From: VRUE01 sp036266075
Lineage (GTDB): Bacteria; Actinomycetota; Thermoleophilia; Solirubrobacterales; 70-9
Direction of reading: 5' to 3'
NCBI GenBank assembly: GCA_036266075.1
Contig: DATANV010000002.1
Coordinates: forward strand, 62,001 to 126,000
Length of the DNA: 64,000 nt
Below, piece after piece: positions 15,080 through 22,412 of this stretch. Both the position numbers and the translations under genes were made by a program. Numbering within the stretch: position 1 is the first letter of the stretch; every line of letters begins with the position of its first letter. Under the pieces are notes generated by a model. It was not told the DNA's origin. It did no database searches and saw nothing but the letters and a program-made list of their open reading frames with translations.

Positions 15080-15844
15080 ATGGCAGAGAAAAAAGACGGG
15101 TCTAGGAGCAGCGCAAGGCGCAAATTCAAATCACGCTCGCGCTCCAGGTCCAGCCACGGGAAAAAATCTTCCTCCCCACAGCGATCCCGCTCTCAGCACG
15201 AGTTCCCCGACTACTCGATCATCGATCCGCACGATCTGCCAGACGGTCCCGATGTCCTTCTCGACGTTCCTGTCGTCAAGGTCGATGAGATCGACATCGA
15301 GGTGGACGATCTGCGAGCGCAGGTAGCGGTCATGGCCGAGGTGCGCGACCTGGTTGAGATCAGCGTCGGCGCCGATGTCAGCTTGGGCAAAGTGCAGCTG
15401 AAGATCGAGGGTGTCGAGGCCCAGGCCCTGTTGAAGGCGAGGCTCGACAACGTCACCTTGATTCTCGAGCGAGTGTTGACCTCGCTGGATCGCAATCCGG
15501 AGTTGCTCGAAGGGATCGGCCATGCCGCCGAGGAGGTAGGCCAGGGTGCTGGCCATCTCGTCGGCGAGTCCGGCGAGGCGATCGAGGAGGTCGGCGAAGG
15601 AGCCGAGGGGGCGGTGCAGGACGTTGGGCAAGGCGCTGGGCAGGCCGCGGGCCAGATCGGCGAAGGTGCCAGCCAGGCGGTCGGCCAGGTCGGTGAGGGG
15701 GCCAGCCAGGCGCTCCAGGGTGTCGGACAGGGCGCTCAGCAGGGCGTTGCCGGTGTCGGTCAAGGCGCTCGCCAGGCGACCCAAGGTCTCGCCGGAGGAC
15801 AGCCAGGCGGTGGGCAAGCTCAGGGCGGGAAAGGCGGCGGATGA
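15080..15844 (+). CDS. LEA-like repeat protein, paralogue 1
   Basis: This protein has 254 residues. A basic Ser/Arg head is followed by a conserved domain (about 45-140: DGPDVLLDVPVVKVDEIDIEV, MAEVRDLVEISVGADVSLGKV, IEGVEAQALLKARLDNVTLI). The last 100 residues are 11-residue repeats of the form GEGASQAVGQV, rich in Gly, Ala and Gln, ending GGQAQGGKGGG. Hendecad repeats of this type recall group-3 LEA desiccation proteins, which fold on drying or on membranes. The function is inferred from that pattern. It overlaps its paralogue by 4 bases. Confidence 0.68.
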   Translation: MAEKKDGSRSSARRKFKSRSRSRSSHGKKSSSPQRSRSQHEFPDYSIIDPHDLPDGPDVLLDVPVVKVDEIDIEVDDLRAQVAVMAEVRDLVEISVGADVSLGKVQLKIEGVEAQALLKARLDNVTLILERVLTSLDRNPELLEGIGHAAEEVGQGAGHLVGESGEAIEEVGEGAEGAVQDVGQGAGQAAGQIGEGASQAVGQVGEGASQALQGVGQGAQQGVAGVGQGARQATQGLAGGQPGGGQAQGGKGGG

Positions 15845-17073
15845 TGGCTTCCCAGCAGACCACGTCGTCGAGGAGCTCGAAAACGGCAGGCAAGACGTCC
15901 AAAGGCGCCAAAGCTCCTCAGCGCGGCCGGCGCAAAGGCCAGCGCGCTTCCGAAAAGTCCGGCAAGTACCGCTTCGCCCAGAACGTCGCCGAGGCCGGGA
16001 CCGTTGCCGAGCGCGAGTACGAGGCATTTGCACTGGGTGACATCGAGGATCCACGAGGTGATCCAGACGTTCTCCTCGATGTACCTGTGCTCAAGGTCGA
16101 CTCGATTCATCTAGAGCTCGACAACCTCGATGCTCGTGTTGCTCTGAAGGCGCAGGTTCTCGACCTGGTCAAACTCAACGCGGGGGTCGACGCGCATCTC
16201 GGCAAGCTCCGAATCGACATCAAAGGCGTCGAGGCGCAGGCTCTGCTGAAAGTCAGGCTGGATCGTGTCGCGGCAATCGTCGATCGGGTTCTCACCACCA
16301 TCGACCGCAATCCAGAGCTCGTGAAAAGCCTGGGGCGGACGGTCGAAGACGTGGGACATGGCGCCGGGCGGGCTCTCGGCGAGACCGGCGAGGCGGTCGA
16401 GGACGTCGGCGAGGGTGCTGGCGGAGCCGTCCAGGACATCGGCGCAGGAGCGGGGCAGGCGGTTGGCGAGCTTGGCGAAGGGGCTGGTCAGGCCGCGGGT
16501 CAGATCGGCGAGGGTGCTGGCCAAGCGGTCGGCGACGTCGGCGAAGGCGCTGGACAGGCAGTTGGCGACGTCGGCGAAGGCGCAGGTCAGGCCGTAGGCG
16601 ATGTGGGGCAGACGGCCCAGGGCCTTGGCCAAGTGGCAGGTCAAGCCGGTCAGGCCGTCGGCGAGGCCGGCCAAGGCGCCGGCGAGGCGGCTAGCGGTAT
16701 CGCCGAGGGCGCTGGTGGTGCCGGCGGAGGAGCTGGCAAAGCGGTGGAGAGCTTCTTGCAGGGCGAAGGAGGGAACGGTGGTGCCGACGATGCGAGCGCC
16801 ACCGGCGTCGCCAAGCTGGCCGCAAAGATGGTCATGCACGAGCTGAAGTCGGCCGCCGCAGATGAGGCAAAGGAGCTTGGCCTCGCCGCCGCCCGCAAGG
16901 CCAAAGAGGTCGGCGAGCGGCGCAAGGAGCGCAAGGCGGAGGAGCTGAACGCAACCGAGGCGGCGATGCGAACGGCGGAGGAGCTTGACGTGGATCTCGA
17001 AGACGTCGATGGCACCGGCCCTGAGGGCCGAATCACGATCCGCGACGTAAGACAGGCACAGGAGGTTTCTTGA
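15841..17073 (+). CDS. LEA-like repeat protein, paralogue 2, with E3-binding-like end
   Basis: This 410-residue paralogue of the previous protein shares the same domain (DPDVLLDVPVLKVDSIHLELD, IKGVEAQALLKVRLDRVAAI; about residues 75-165) and a longer hendecad region (about 170-300, with GEGAGQAVGDV three times in exact succession). A Lys/Glu-rich helical part follows. The last 35 residues (ATEAAMRTAEELDVDLEDV, GTGPEGRITIRDV) match the peripheral subunit-binding domain of 2-oxo-acid dehydrogenase E2 proteins, a small three-helix partner-binding module. No E1, E2 or E3 gene is nearby, so its partner is unknown. Confidence 0.7.
   Translation: MMASQQTTSSRSSKTAGKTSKGAKAPQRGRRKGQRASEKSGKYRFAQNVAEAGTVAEREYEAFALGDIEDPRGDPDVLLDVPVLKVDSIHLELDNLDARVALKAQVLDLVKLNAGVDAHLGKLRIDIKGVEAQALLKVRLDRVAAIVDRVLTTIDRNPELVKSLGRTVEDVGHGAGRALGETGEAVEDVGEGAGGAVQDIGAGAGQAVGELGEGAGQAAGQIGEGAGQAVGDVGEGAGQAVGDVGEGAGQAVGDVGQTAQGLGQVAGQAGQAVGEAGQGAGEAASGIAEGAGGAGGGAGKAVESFLQGEGGNGGADDASATGVAKLAAKMVMHELKSAAADEAKELGLAAARKAKEVGERRKERKAEELNATEAAMRTAEELDVDLEDVDGTGPEGRITIRDVRQAQEVS
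16360..16640 (+). repeat. 33-bp tandem repeats encoding 11-residue units
   Basis: The coding sequence of paralogue 2 repeats in 33-base steps (GGCGA[GA]GG...GTCGGCGACGTC). Most differences lie in third codon positions, so the repeats are kept at protein level. It is not a CRISPR array. Confidence 0.8.
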
Positions 17074-17074
17074 C

Positions 17075-17389
17075 ATGGGGCGCAAGGGCGACCCCGATCG
17101 CGTCGAGGACGCCGATGTCGAGATCGGCGCGAGCGTCAAGGCGAAGCACTTGCGCTTCCGTGAGAAGCCCAAGGCGAAGGTCGAGCTACACGGGGAGCTG
17201 CGCGAGCCCGAGGGCCGGGGTGAGCTTCAAACGACCTCCGGCAGCGAGCGCCAGAACCTTCCCGATGAGGTCGAGCCAGGGGTCACATACCGCGACGTCC
17301 GTGTCAGGTGGCGAGCTGCCGCTCGACTCGACGAGCCAGGGGCCTCAAGCGACACCGGAAAAAGCTCTAGGCAAAGGAGTCGGCGATGA
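17075..17389 (+). CDS. Small conserved hydrophilic protein
   Basis: The 104-residue product begins MGRKGDPDRVEDADVEIGA, contains VKAKHLRFREKPKAKVELH and a conserved-looking NLPDEVEPGVTYRDVRVRWR, and has a disordered tail. It starts 2 bases after the LEA-like gene stop and overlaps the CsbD-like gene by 4 bases. I recall similar proteins next to the LEA-like family in other actinobacteria, but no function is known. Confidence 0.62.
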   Translation: MGRKGDPDRVEDADVEIGASVKAKHLRFREKPKAKVELHGELREPEGRGELQTTSGSERQNLPDEVEPGVTYRDVRVRWRAAARLDEPGASSDTGKSSRQRSRR

Positions 17390-17565
17390 AGAGCAAGACG
17401 AGAGACAAGGGTGGGGGCACGATTGACAAGGCCCGGGGGCGTGCCCGCGAGGCAGCCGCAGCACTCAAGGGGAACCCCCGTGGAAAGGCTGCGGGGCAAG
17501 CTCGCCAGGCGAAGGGAGAAGCACGCAAGAAGAAAGGACACCTTCGTGATCTGTTCAAGCGCTGA
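17386..17565 (+). CDS. CsbD-like small stress protein
   Basis: The 59-residue protein (MKSKTRDKGGGTIDKARGRA, then AALKGNPRGKAAGQARQAKG and HLRDLFKR) has the CsbD-type pattern of short amphipathic helices with repeated G-K/R-A motifs. CsbD is a SigB-controlled general stress protein in Bacillus, so the call fits the promoter context. The ATG overlaps the previous stop (ATGA). Confidence 0.65.
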   Translation: MKSKTRDKGGGTIDKARGRAREAAAALKGNPRGKAAGQARQAKGEARKKKGHLRDLFKR

Positions 17566-17629
17566 GGCAGAGGGCGCCAGGAAGGTTGTGAGCGCTAGGG
17601 CCTGCCTGTCCACAGTCCGCAAAGGACTA

Positions 17630-17853
17630 ATGACCGTCGCTGCATCCATATTTCCTGATCGCCGTAGGGGCGATTCTCTACTTTGCGCTGAACCTCCACG
17701 TCGCCCACGTGAGCATCGACACCGTAGGAATCATCCTGATGATTGCCGGTGTCGCCGGCCTCATTCTCGGTCTGATTCAGCAGGGAATGGGCGAGACGCG
17801 CTCGGGGAGTCCCTGTCGAGGATCGTCCTCCGCGCGAACCGCCGCCGTACTAG
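17630..17853 (+). pseudogene. DUF6458 membrane protein, two frameshifts
   Basis: Three reading frames in order spell one DUF6458-type protein: MTVAASIF from ATG 17630, LIAVGAILYFALNLHV...SIDTVGIILMIAGVAGLILG in the next frame, and VPVEDRPPREPPPY then TAG 17851 in the third. The first shift is at TTTCC (17651-17655), the second near GGGG (17804-17807). Removing one base at each gives a 73-residue protein with the two usual helices and the acidic-proline tail. It may be a real pseudogene or an assembly error. Confidence 0.72.
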
Positions 17854-18344
17854 CCGGTGCCCCGCACGGGGGCCAGCTCCCTTTGAAGGGCCCTGATCTT
17901 GGTGAGCATCGCTCGCTCGGAGCGTGCGTTCCGGCGCAGCAGCTCGGCAATGTCGAGTCGGTTCATCGCCTCTGCGTAGAGGAACAAATTCTCGTAGACG
18001 CCGATCTCGTAGCTCTCCACCTCGGCCGCACCTTGGAGGACGATCCCGTCTACGACGGTCGCCTCGGCCTTCTTGATCTGCGCTTCGCCCTCCTTTTCAA
18101 AGGCTTCGATCACCGGACACGGGGAGTCATCGATCTCCCACCCCAAGAGACCGAAGGCCGATTCCAGGGTCGGGGCATGGGAGCGGGATTCCTCGAGGTG
18201 GGCACCCAGAAGCTCCATGACGAGAGGGTTCTCCGCGTTCTTGACGTTGACCTCCAAGATCTCTTGAACCGCGCGCTCCATCGAGAGCGCCGCCCCGAGC
18301 TTGTAGCTGTAGGCCTCCTCCGGCGTGTTGATCCGATCAAACAT
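17850..18344 (-). CDS. DUF892/YciF ferritin-like stress protein
   Basis: Starting at ATG 18344 (GAGGAGCG upstream), the 164-residue protein is a four-helix bundle: MFDRINTPEEAYSYKLGAAL, MELLGAHLEESRSHAPTLESAF, VVDGIVLQGAAEVESYEIG, NRLDIAELLRRNARSERAML. This fits the DUF892 family, induced by osmotic and envelope stress. It is preceded by a SigB-like promoter. Its stop overlaps the convergent DUF6458 remnant by 4 bases. Confidence 0.78.
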   Translation of the reverse strand: MFDRINTPEEAYSYKLGAALSMERAVQEILEVNVKNAENPLVMELLGAHLEESRSHAPTLESAFGLLGWEIDDSPCPVIEAFEKEGEAQIKKAEATVVDGIVLQGAAEVESYEIGVYENLFLYAEAMNRLDIAELLRRNARSERAMLTKIRALQRELAPVRGTG

Positions 18345-18376
18345 CGGGAACGCTCCTCTTGATCTCCGCTCGTCAT

Positions 18377-18401
18377 ATACCCCTGTTCTCGATGGGAATG
18401 C
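18377..18401 (-). promoter_or_regulatory. SigB/SigF-like promoter for 18344-17850
   Basis: On the minus strand GCAT, 15 bases, GGGTAT. The -35 box is weaker than the others. Confidence 0.5.
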
Positions 18402-18540
18402 GCCCACCTATCCCTGTCCAGCCAGGATTTTTAAGCTAGCCGGGCGAAGAACGATCGGAGTTCGAGTGGTAAGTCGATCGTCCTCGCTTTGCGTGGCCCC
18501 GGGGTTGAGGCAACAGCACTACGGGTAGCTCCTGCGCAAT

Positions 18541-18988
18541 GAAAGCGCTGATCCTCAACTGCACGCTGAAAGGAGAGTCCGGAGAAGTCGAATACCGAGG
18601 CGTTGGCTGAGGTCGTTGCCGAGGCCCTTCGCAAGGAGGGAGTTGAGGTCGACTCGGTGCGGGCCGTCGACCACTCGATCCCGCCCGGCATCGAAGAGGG
18701 CGCACTTGAGCAGGTCGGACACATTCCATCGCTCATCTTCTACGGGGTCCGCTCCAAGGAGGCGGCGTTGCTGCGTATGGCTGGAGTCCCGCGGATCGCA
18801 GCGGAGGGTTTGGCCAGCCACTGGTGGGGTGTGCAGGCCGGGCATCGACCTTTCCTGAGCTGCGACATTGGGTCGACCAGCTGCCTCTTGAGGCGTGGAA
18901 TGACGCCGTTGCAGATCGCGAGGCCGTATCCGGCGGCGATGCCCGCGCCGTGTGGGCGGCCCTAGCCGGCGTAGATGACAACGCGTGA
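18541..18988 (+). pseudogene. Flavodoxin-fold reductase fragment joined to an unrelated 3' fragment
   Basis: ATG 18541 starts MKALILNCTLK, a typical NAD(P)H-dependent FMN reductase N-terminus. After a one-base shift at about 18573 it continues ESPEKSNTEALAEVVAEALR and VRAVDHSIPPGI. The flavin-loop motifs that should follow are absent. Instead the frame reads VGHIPSLIFYGVRSKEAALL, and after another shift STFPELRHWVDQLPLEAWND to a TGA at 18988. The second part may be the end of a superfamily-2 helicase (weak impression). A deletion that fused two genes is the simplest reading. Confidence 0.5.
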
Positions 18989-19245
18989 CCGAGGTCTTGA
19001 CCAACCGAGCGACCCGACGAGCGGTCCGTGAAGCGGACGCGCTTACGGAACGTCCTGAGCCTCTAATCAAACCCCCTCGCCAGATTTCGGGCACTTCTGC
19101 GGCGAAGTTCCCAAATCGCTGCATATCGGCGCACATCCCCGCGTATTGCTGATCCGGGCTATTTGCGGCGTCTCTGCGAAAGCCCTGACGTGCTCCCGTC
19201 GAGGCCCATTACCTTGAGACGGAGCTGCCTCGAATCAGCTTGAAA

Positions 19246-19452
19246 TCACCAGTCGTACGACATGTTCGCATCAACGCCGCCTTCCCGACTGAGCAAGGCC
19301 GGCCGCACGTCGTACCCCTTCGCATTGTTGCCCGATCGGATGATCTCCCCGATGACGTCGATGAGGTCAGGGTCTGTTGGGAGTTCGAGGTTCGGAAGGC
19401 CCCGCCCAATTGGTAGGCGCTGGTCAGGCGCATCCGGGGGCAGATTCGCCAC
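19246..19452 (-). CDS. Short unidentified reading frame, possibly a gene fragment
   Basis: GTG 19452 opens a 68-residue frame with coding-like text (GLPNLELPTDPDLIDVIGE, then IIRSGNNAKGYDVRPALL). No ribosome site or known motif is visible. It lies among decayed sequence, so it may be the remnant of a mobile-element gene. Confidence 0.3.
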   Translation of the reverse strand: MANLPPDAPDQRLPIGRGLPNLELPTDPDLIDVIGEIIRSGNNAKGYDVRPALLSREGGVDANMSYDW

Positions 19453-19554
19453 CGTGTCGACGGCAGACGACGAATCAAACCGCCATCCCGAAACGCCGCA
19501 TATCGTCGCGTATCCCGCGGGTATTCAGGATTAGAACCGTCCGCTGCGCCGATG

Positions 19555-19653
19555 CGAAACCCCTGCAAGCGGTCACATTCGCGGCGGGCGGCTTCTGGGG
19601 ATCGGCCTAATTGCCATGCAGAAGGTCGAGGGTTCGAATCCCTTCAGCCGCTT
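19555..19653 (+). other. att-like 99-nt element with tRNA 3'-half, copy 1
   Basis: The last 40 bases have a variable loop, a T arm (GAGGG-TTCGAAT-CCCTT) and an acceptor-like end CAGCCGCTT. The 5' part has no D arm or pairing anticodon stem, so this is not a complete tRNA. Copy 2 at 43330-43428 has equal length and about 84% identity by eye. Confidence 0.6.
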
Positions 19654-19726
19654 CACTTCGATTCCCCTGCACTTCGGCAGGTTGGCTCTCCCGGGGGAAA
19701 ATCAAACCATCCCCTCATATCGCCTC

Positions 19727-19752
19727 CATTTTGGGCACTAGTGCCCAAAATG
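19727..19752. promoter_or_regulatory. Perfect 26-bp palindrome
   Basis: Half-site CATTTTGGGCACT followed directly by its reverse complement. No T tract, so more like a protein-binding site than a terminator. No intact gene is adjacent. Confidence 0.55.
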
Positions 19753-19799
19753 ACGCCGATGCGTGGCGATTAGCGGCGATTCCGCTCGATTCCGCCTCG

Positions 19800-20660
19800 C
19801 TTTCGGCCAGCGGCGGAGCTACGGTCGCCGCGCCGACATAGGCAAGTGCCCCGGCGGCGCGCAAACGCCCCGGGGCCCGGCACCGAAGCCATAACTTCGA
19901 TGCAAGAAGAACGGTACTCGCCGTCGCCCCCACCGGGGCGGCATCGGGACCGGCTTCGGTGCCCTACCGAGAGGAGGGGCGCCGTGCCCACCACCACGAT
20001 CAAGATCGCGGTTCTGGAGAGAAGGACGAGGGGAACAGGAGATCGCTGAAGCGTTGGATTTGGCGGGAAGCTCGGTTGGCCCGTACATCCGCGATCTGCG
20101 TGACGCTGGGGAGGATCTTCCGTATCGCCGCCCGCCGCGAAACCGATCCGAGTTCCTAGCGCGCCATCGGCGTGGCGACGGTCATGTTTCGCGCAGCTTC
20201 GGAGCCGACCGCAGGCGACCTTAGCCGCGCCATCGCCAGGCCCGTCGAAACCCTGACTGCGCGGCGTGGTCCGGCTACGCGGCCGCGAAGTGGAGTACCG
20301 AGTCGCGCGTCGGCCTGGCGGAAGCCTCGTCGGCGAGGACGAAAGCGAGCCATGCCAATCTCGAAGCGGTCGAGGTGCGGAACTTCGACTCATCCCACAA
20401 AGAGTCATCGATCGCCGACCTGCTCCGAAAGTCCGCTAGGCGCGGATTTGCAATCGAGACCCGGTGATCGCCCTGAACTGCTTGCGACCAGACGTCGAGA
20501 AAGGTGGCCCGGGCTCATGTATGTCTGCCCGAAGTCGATGGACTTGAACAGAAGGCGGCCACGCTGCACCCACCCGGCCACCTCACAAAGCGACGTATCA
20601 GCAATGTCGCAGTCGCCTTCGCGGCGACATTCGGTCACTTGTCCAAGTCAATGAAGGACA
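19800..20660. other. Decayed sequence with gene remnants
   Basis: No intact gene. A helix-turn-helix remnant lies at 20036-20230 (QEIAEALDLAGSSVGPYIRD, then LRDAGEDLPYRR) without a start. A second coding-like tail at about 20352-20466 (NLEAVEVRNFDSSHKESSIA, then DLLRKSARRGF) ends at TGA. Both look like old mobile-element genes. Confidence 0.45.
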
Positions 20661-20690
20661 TCGATTTCAGTGAGGCTCTTTCCAGACAGC

Positions 20691-22361
20691 ATGCGACGAT
20701 TCGGTCGACGGGCGTCCCTACAAAGCTTGGGCTCAACTCTCCTCCTCGCCGGCTGCTTGACTATCGCCCCTGCTTCCCTCGCGAACGCCGGAGGGCCTGC
20801 GTGCGACGGTAGGCGCGCGACGATCGTCTCCAGCGCCACCAAGATCGTTGGCACGAAGGCACCCGACGTGATCGCCGCCGGGGCCGGGGACAACGTGATC
20901 TATGGGGCTGGCGGCAACGATGTGATCTGCGGCAGCGACGGCAACGACACGATCTACAGCGAACGCGGCAATGACACGGTCTTCGGGGAAGCTGGCAACG
21001 ACACGATCTATAGCGAACGCGGCTCTGATGACCTCGATGGTGGATCGGGCGAAGATCGCGTCTTCGGAGAAACCGGCAACGACACGCTGAGCGGCGGTCC
21101 GGGTGACGGCGACAACGTCGACGGCGGTCCCGGCGATGACACCGTCTCGGGTGGCCCCGGCGATTTCGACATCGTCACCGGCGGAGTCGGCAACGACCAC
21201 ATCGACGGTGGTCCCGGTGCCCACGACGTCGCCTCCTACAAGGGTGCCGGCGGGCCGATCGCGGTCAACCTGGGGAGCGGCGCCGTGACCGGCGCCGAGG
21301 ACGAGCGGCTGACCGGTATCGAGGACTCGCTAGGTGGCTCGGGCAACGACACGTTGACGGGCTCCGAGGAAGCGCCGAACCGGCTCGACGGCGGGCCGGG
21401 AGACGACCGTCTGGTGGCCGCCGGCTCTGGGGATCAGGCCTTCGGGGGTCCGGGCGACGACATGTGCGACGGACCGCTTGCCGCCGAGGACTCTTGTGGC
21501 CCTGCGGACGGCGGGAGCGGGACCGCGGTCGAGCTCTACGAGAGCATCGCCGACACCTCGAGCCTAGTGATCGCCGGTGGCGAACAGGCCGACAACGTGA
21601 CTGTGAGCCGCTCTGCCGACGGCTATATGGTCCAGAGCCAGGCCGGGGGGGTCCAGGTGCGTCTCGGCGACCGCGAATCGAGCGCCTGCACGAGCGACCC
21701 GGCGACGAACTCGGTGTCCTGCCGGGGCGATCCAACCTCGATTCTGGCTTCTCTCGCCGGTGGCAACGACACGCTGACGATCGCTGACAGCGTGCCCGTG
21801 AGCGTCTCCACCACCGTCGACGGCGGGCCAGGCAGCGATATCCTGCGCGGCGGGCCGGGCGGCGACACGATCTACGGCGGCGATGATCGCGAACCCGACA
21901 CCCTTGAAGGCGAGGAAGGCGATGACGTTCTCTTCGGGGTGAATATCGCCCACCCTCAGCGAGACAGCGGGGCGGCGAGGATGCTCGGCGGTCCAGGGGA
22001 CGATCTGCTGGTCGGCGGCCAACCCTGTGATGGAGACCTCTTCGACGGCGGCCCCGGGCAGAACGACAGCGCCTCCTTCGCGCGGGTGCGAAACAGCGGA
22101 ACCTTCGTCGTGGCGACGATCGGCGGTCCCGTGCTTGACCCGGACATCGGCGGCTGCGCCGACGGGCAGATCGAACAGAGCATCGAGAAGATCGAGGGCT
22201 CGCCCGGGCCCGACGTCCTCACTGGAGACAGCGGCCCCAACAAGCTGCTGGGCCGTGGTGGCAACGACTTCCTCGACGGCAGCGGCGGCTTCGACGACTG
22301 CGTCGGCGGCGCGGGCGCCAACCACCTCGCGAGCTGCGAGTCCGCCGCCTCGACCCCTTAG
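20691..22361 (+). CDS. Secreted RTX-type calcium-binding repeat protein
   Basis: From ATG 20691 the 556-residue product has a signal sequence (MRRFGRRASLQSLGSTLLLA, then GCLTIAPASLANA). Cleavage could occur after ANA, or LLLAGC could act as a lipobox. The body is runs of nine-residue Ca2+ repeats (GAGGNDVIC, GSDGNDTIY, GEAGNDTIY, GGPGDDTVS) in three blocks, which fold as parallel beta rolls on Ca2+ binding. A spacer at about 290-360 lacks repeats. No protease, lipase or type I secretion gene is adjacent. A surface or matrix protein is likelier than a toxin. A GTG at 20670 is an alternative start. Confidence 0.82.
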   Translation: MRRFGRRASLQSLGSTLLLAGCLTIAPASLANAGGPACDGRRATIVSSATKIVGTKAPDVIAAGAGDNVIYGAGGNDVICGSDGNDTIYSERGNDTVFGEAGNDTIYSERGSDDLDGGSGEDRVFGETGNDTLSGGPGDGDNVDGGPGDDTVSGGPGDFDIVTGGVGNDHIDGGPGAHDVASYKGAGGPIAVNLGSGAVTGAEDERLTGIEDSLGGSGNDTLTGSEEAPNRLDGGPGDDRLVAAGSGDQAFGGPGDDMCDGPLAAEDSCGPADGGSGTAVELYESIADTSSLVIAGGEQADNVTVSRSADGYMVQSQAGGVQVRLGDRESSACTSDPATNSVSCRGDPTSILASLAGGNDTLTIADSVPVSVSTTVDGGPGSDILRGGPGGDTIYGGDDREPDTLEGEEGDDVLFGVNIAHPQRDSGAARMLGGPGDDLLVGGQPCDGDLFDGGPGQNDSASFARVRNSGTFVVATIGGPVLDPDIGGCADGQIEQSIEKIEGSPGPDVLTGDSGPNKLLGRGGNDFLDGSGGFDDCVGGAGANHLASCESAASTP

Positions 22362-22412
22362 GGCCTGAGACAATCACGACTACCCTGGTTGAGGACCGCT
22401 CTCACCGGGAGG

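Larger units (their letters stand above)
19065..19790 (+). repeat. Three diverged copies of an integration-scar repeat
   Basis: Copies begin AATCAAACC at 19065, 19483 and 19700. The first two continue with recognisably related text (CGCATATCG, CGCGTAT, GCGAAA, CCCTG) and the third shares CATATCGCC and GATGCG. The second copy runs into the tRNA-like element at 19555. They look like leftovers of repeated insertions at one site. Confidence 0.45.

Noticed and set aside
16360..16640. CRISPR-like regular repeats.
   Set aside because: The 33-bp units are contiguous, in frame, without spacers, and encode 11-residue repeats.
19555..19653. A complete tRNA gene.
   Set aside because: Only the variable loop, T arm and acceptor-like end are present. 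No D arm and no pairing anticodon stem can be drawn in either copy.
20691..22361. A type I-secreted RTX toxin.
   Set aside because: It has an N-terminal signal sequence, no effector domain and no ABC exporter nearby.
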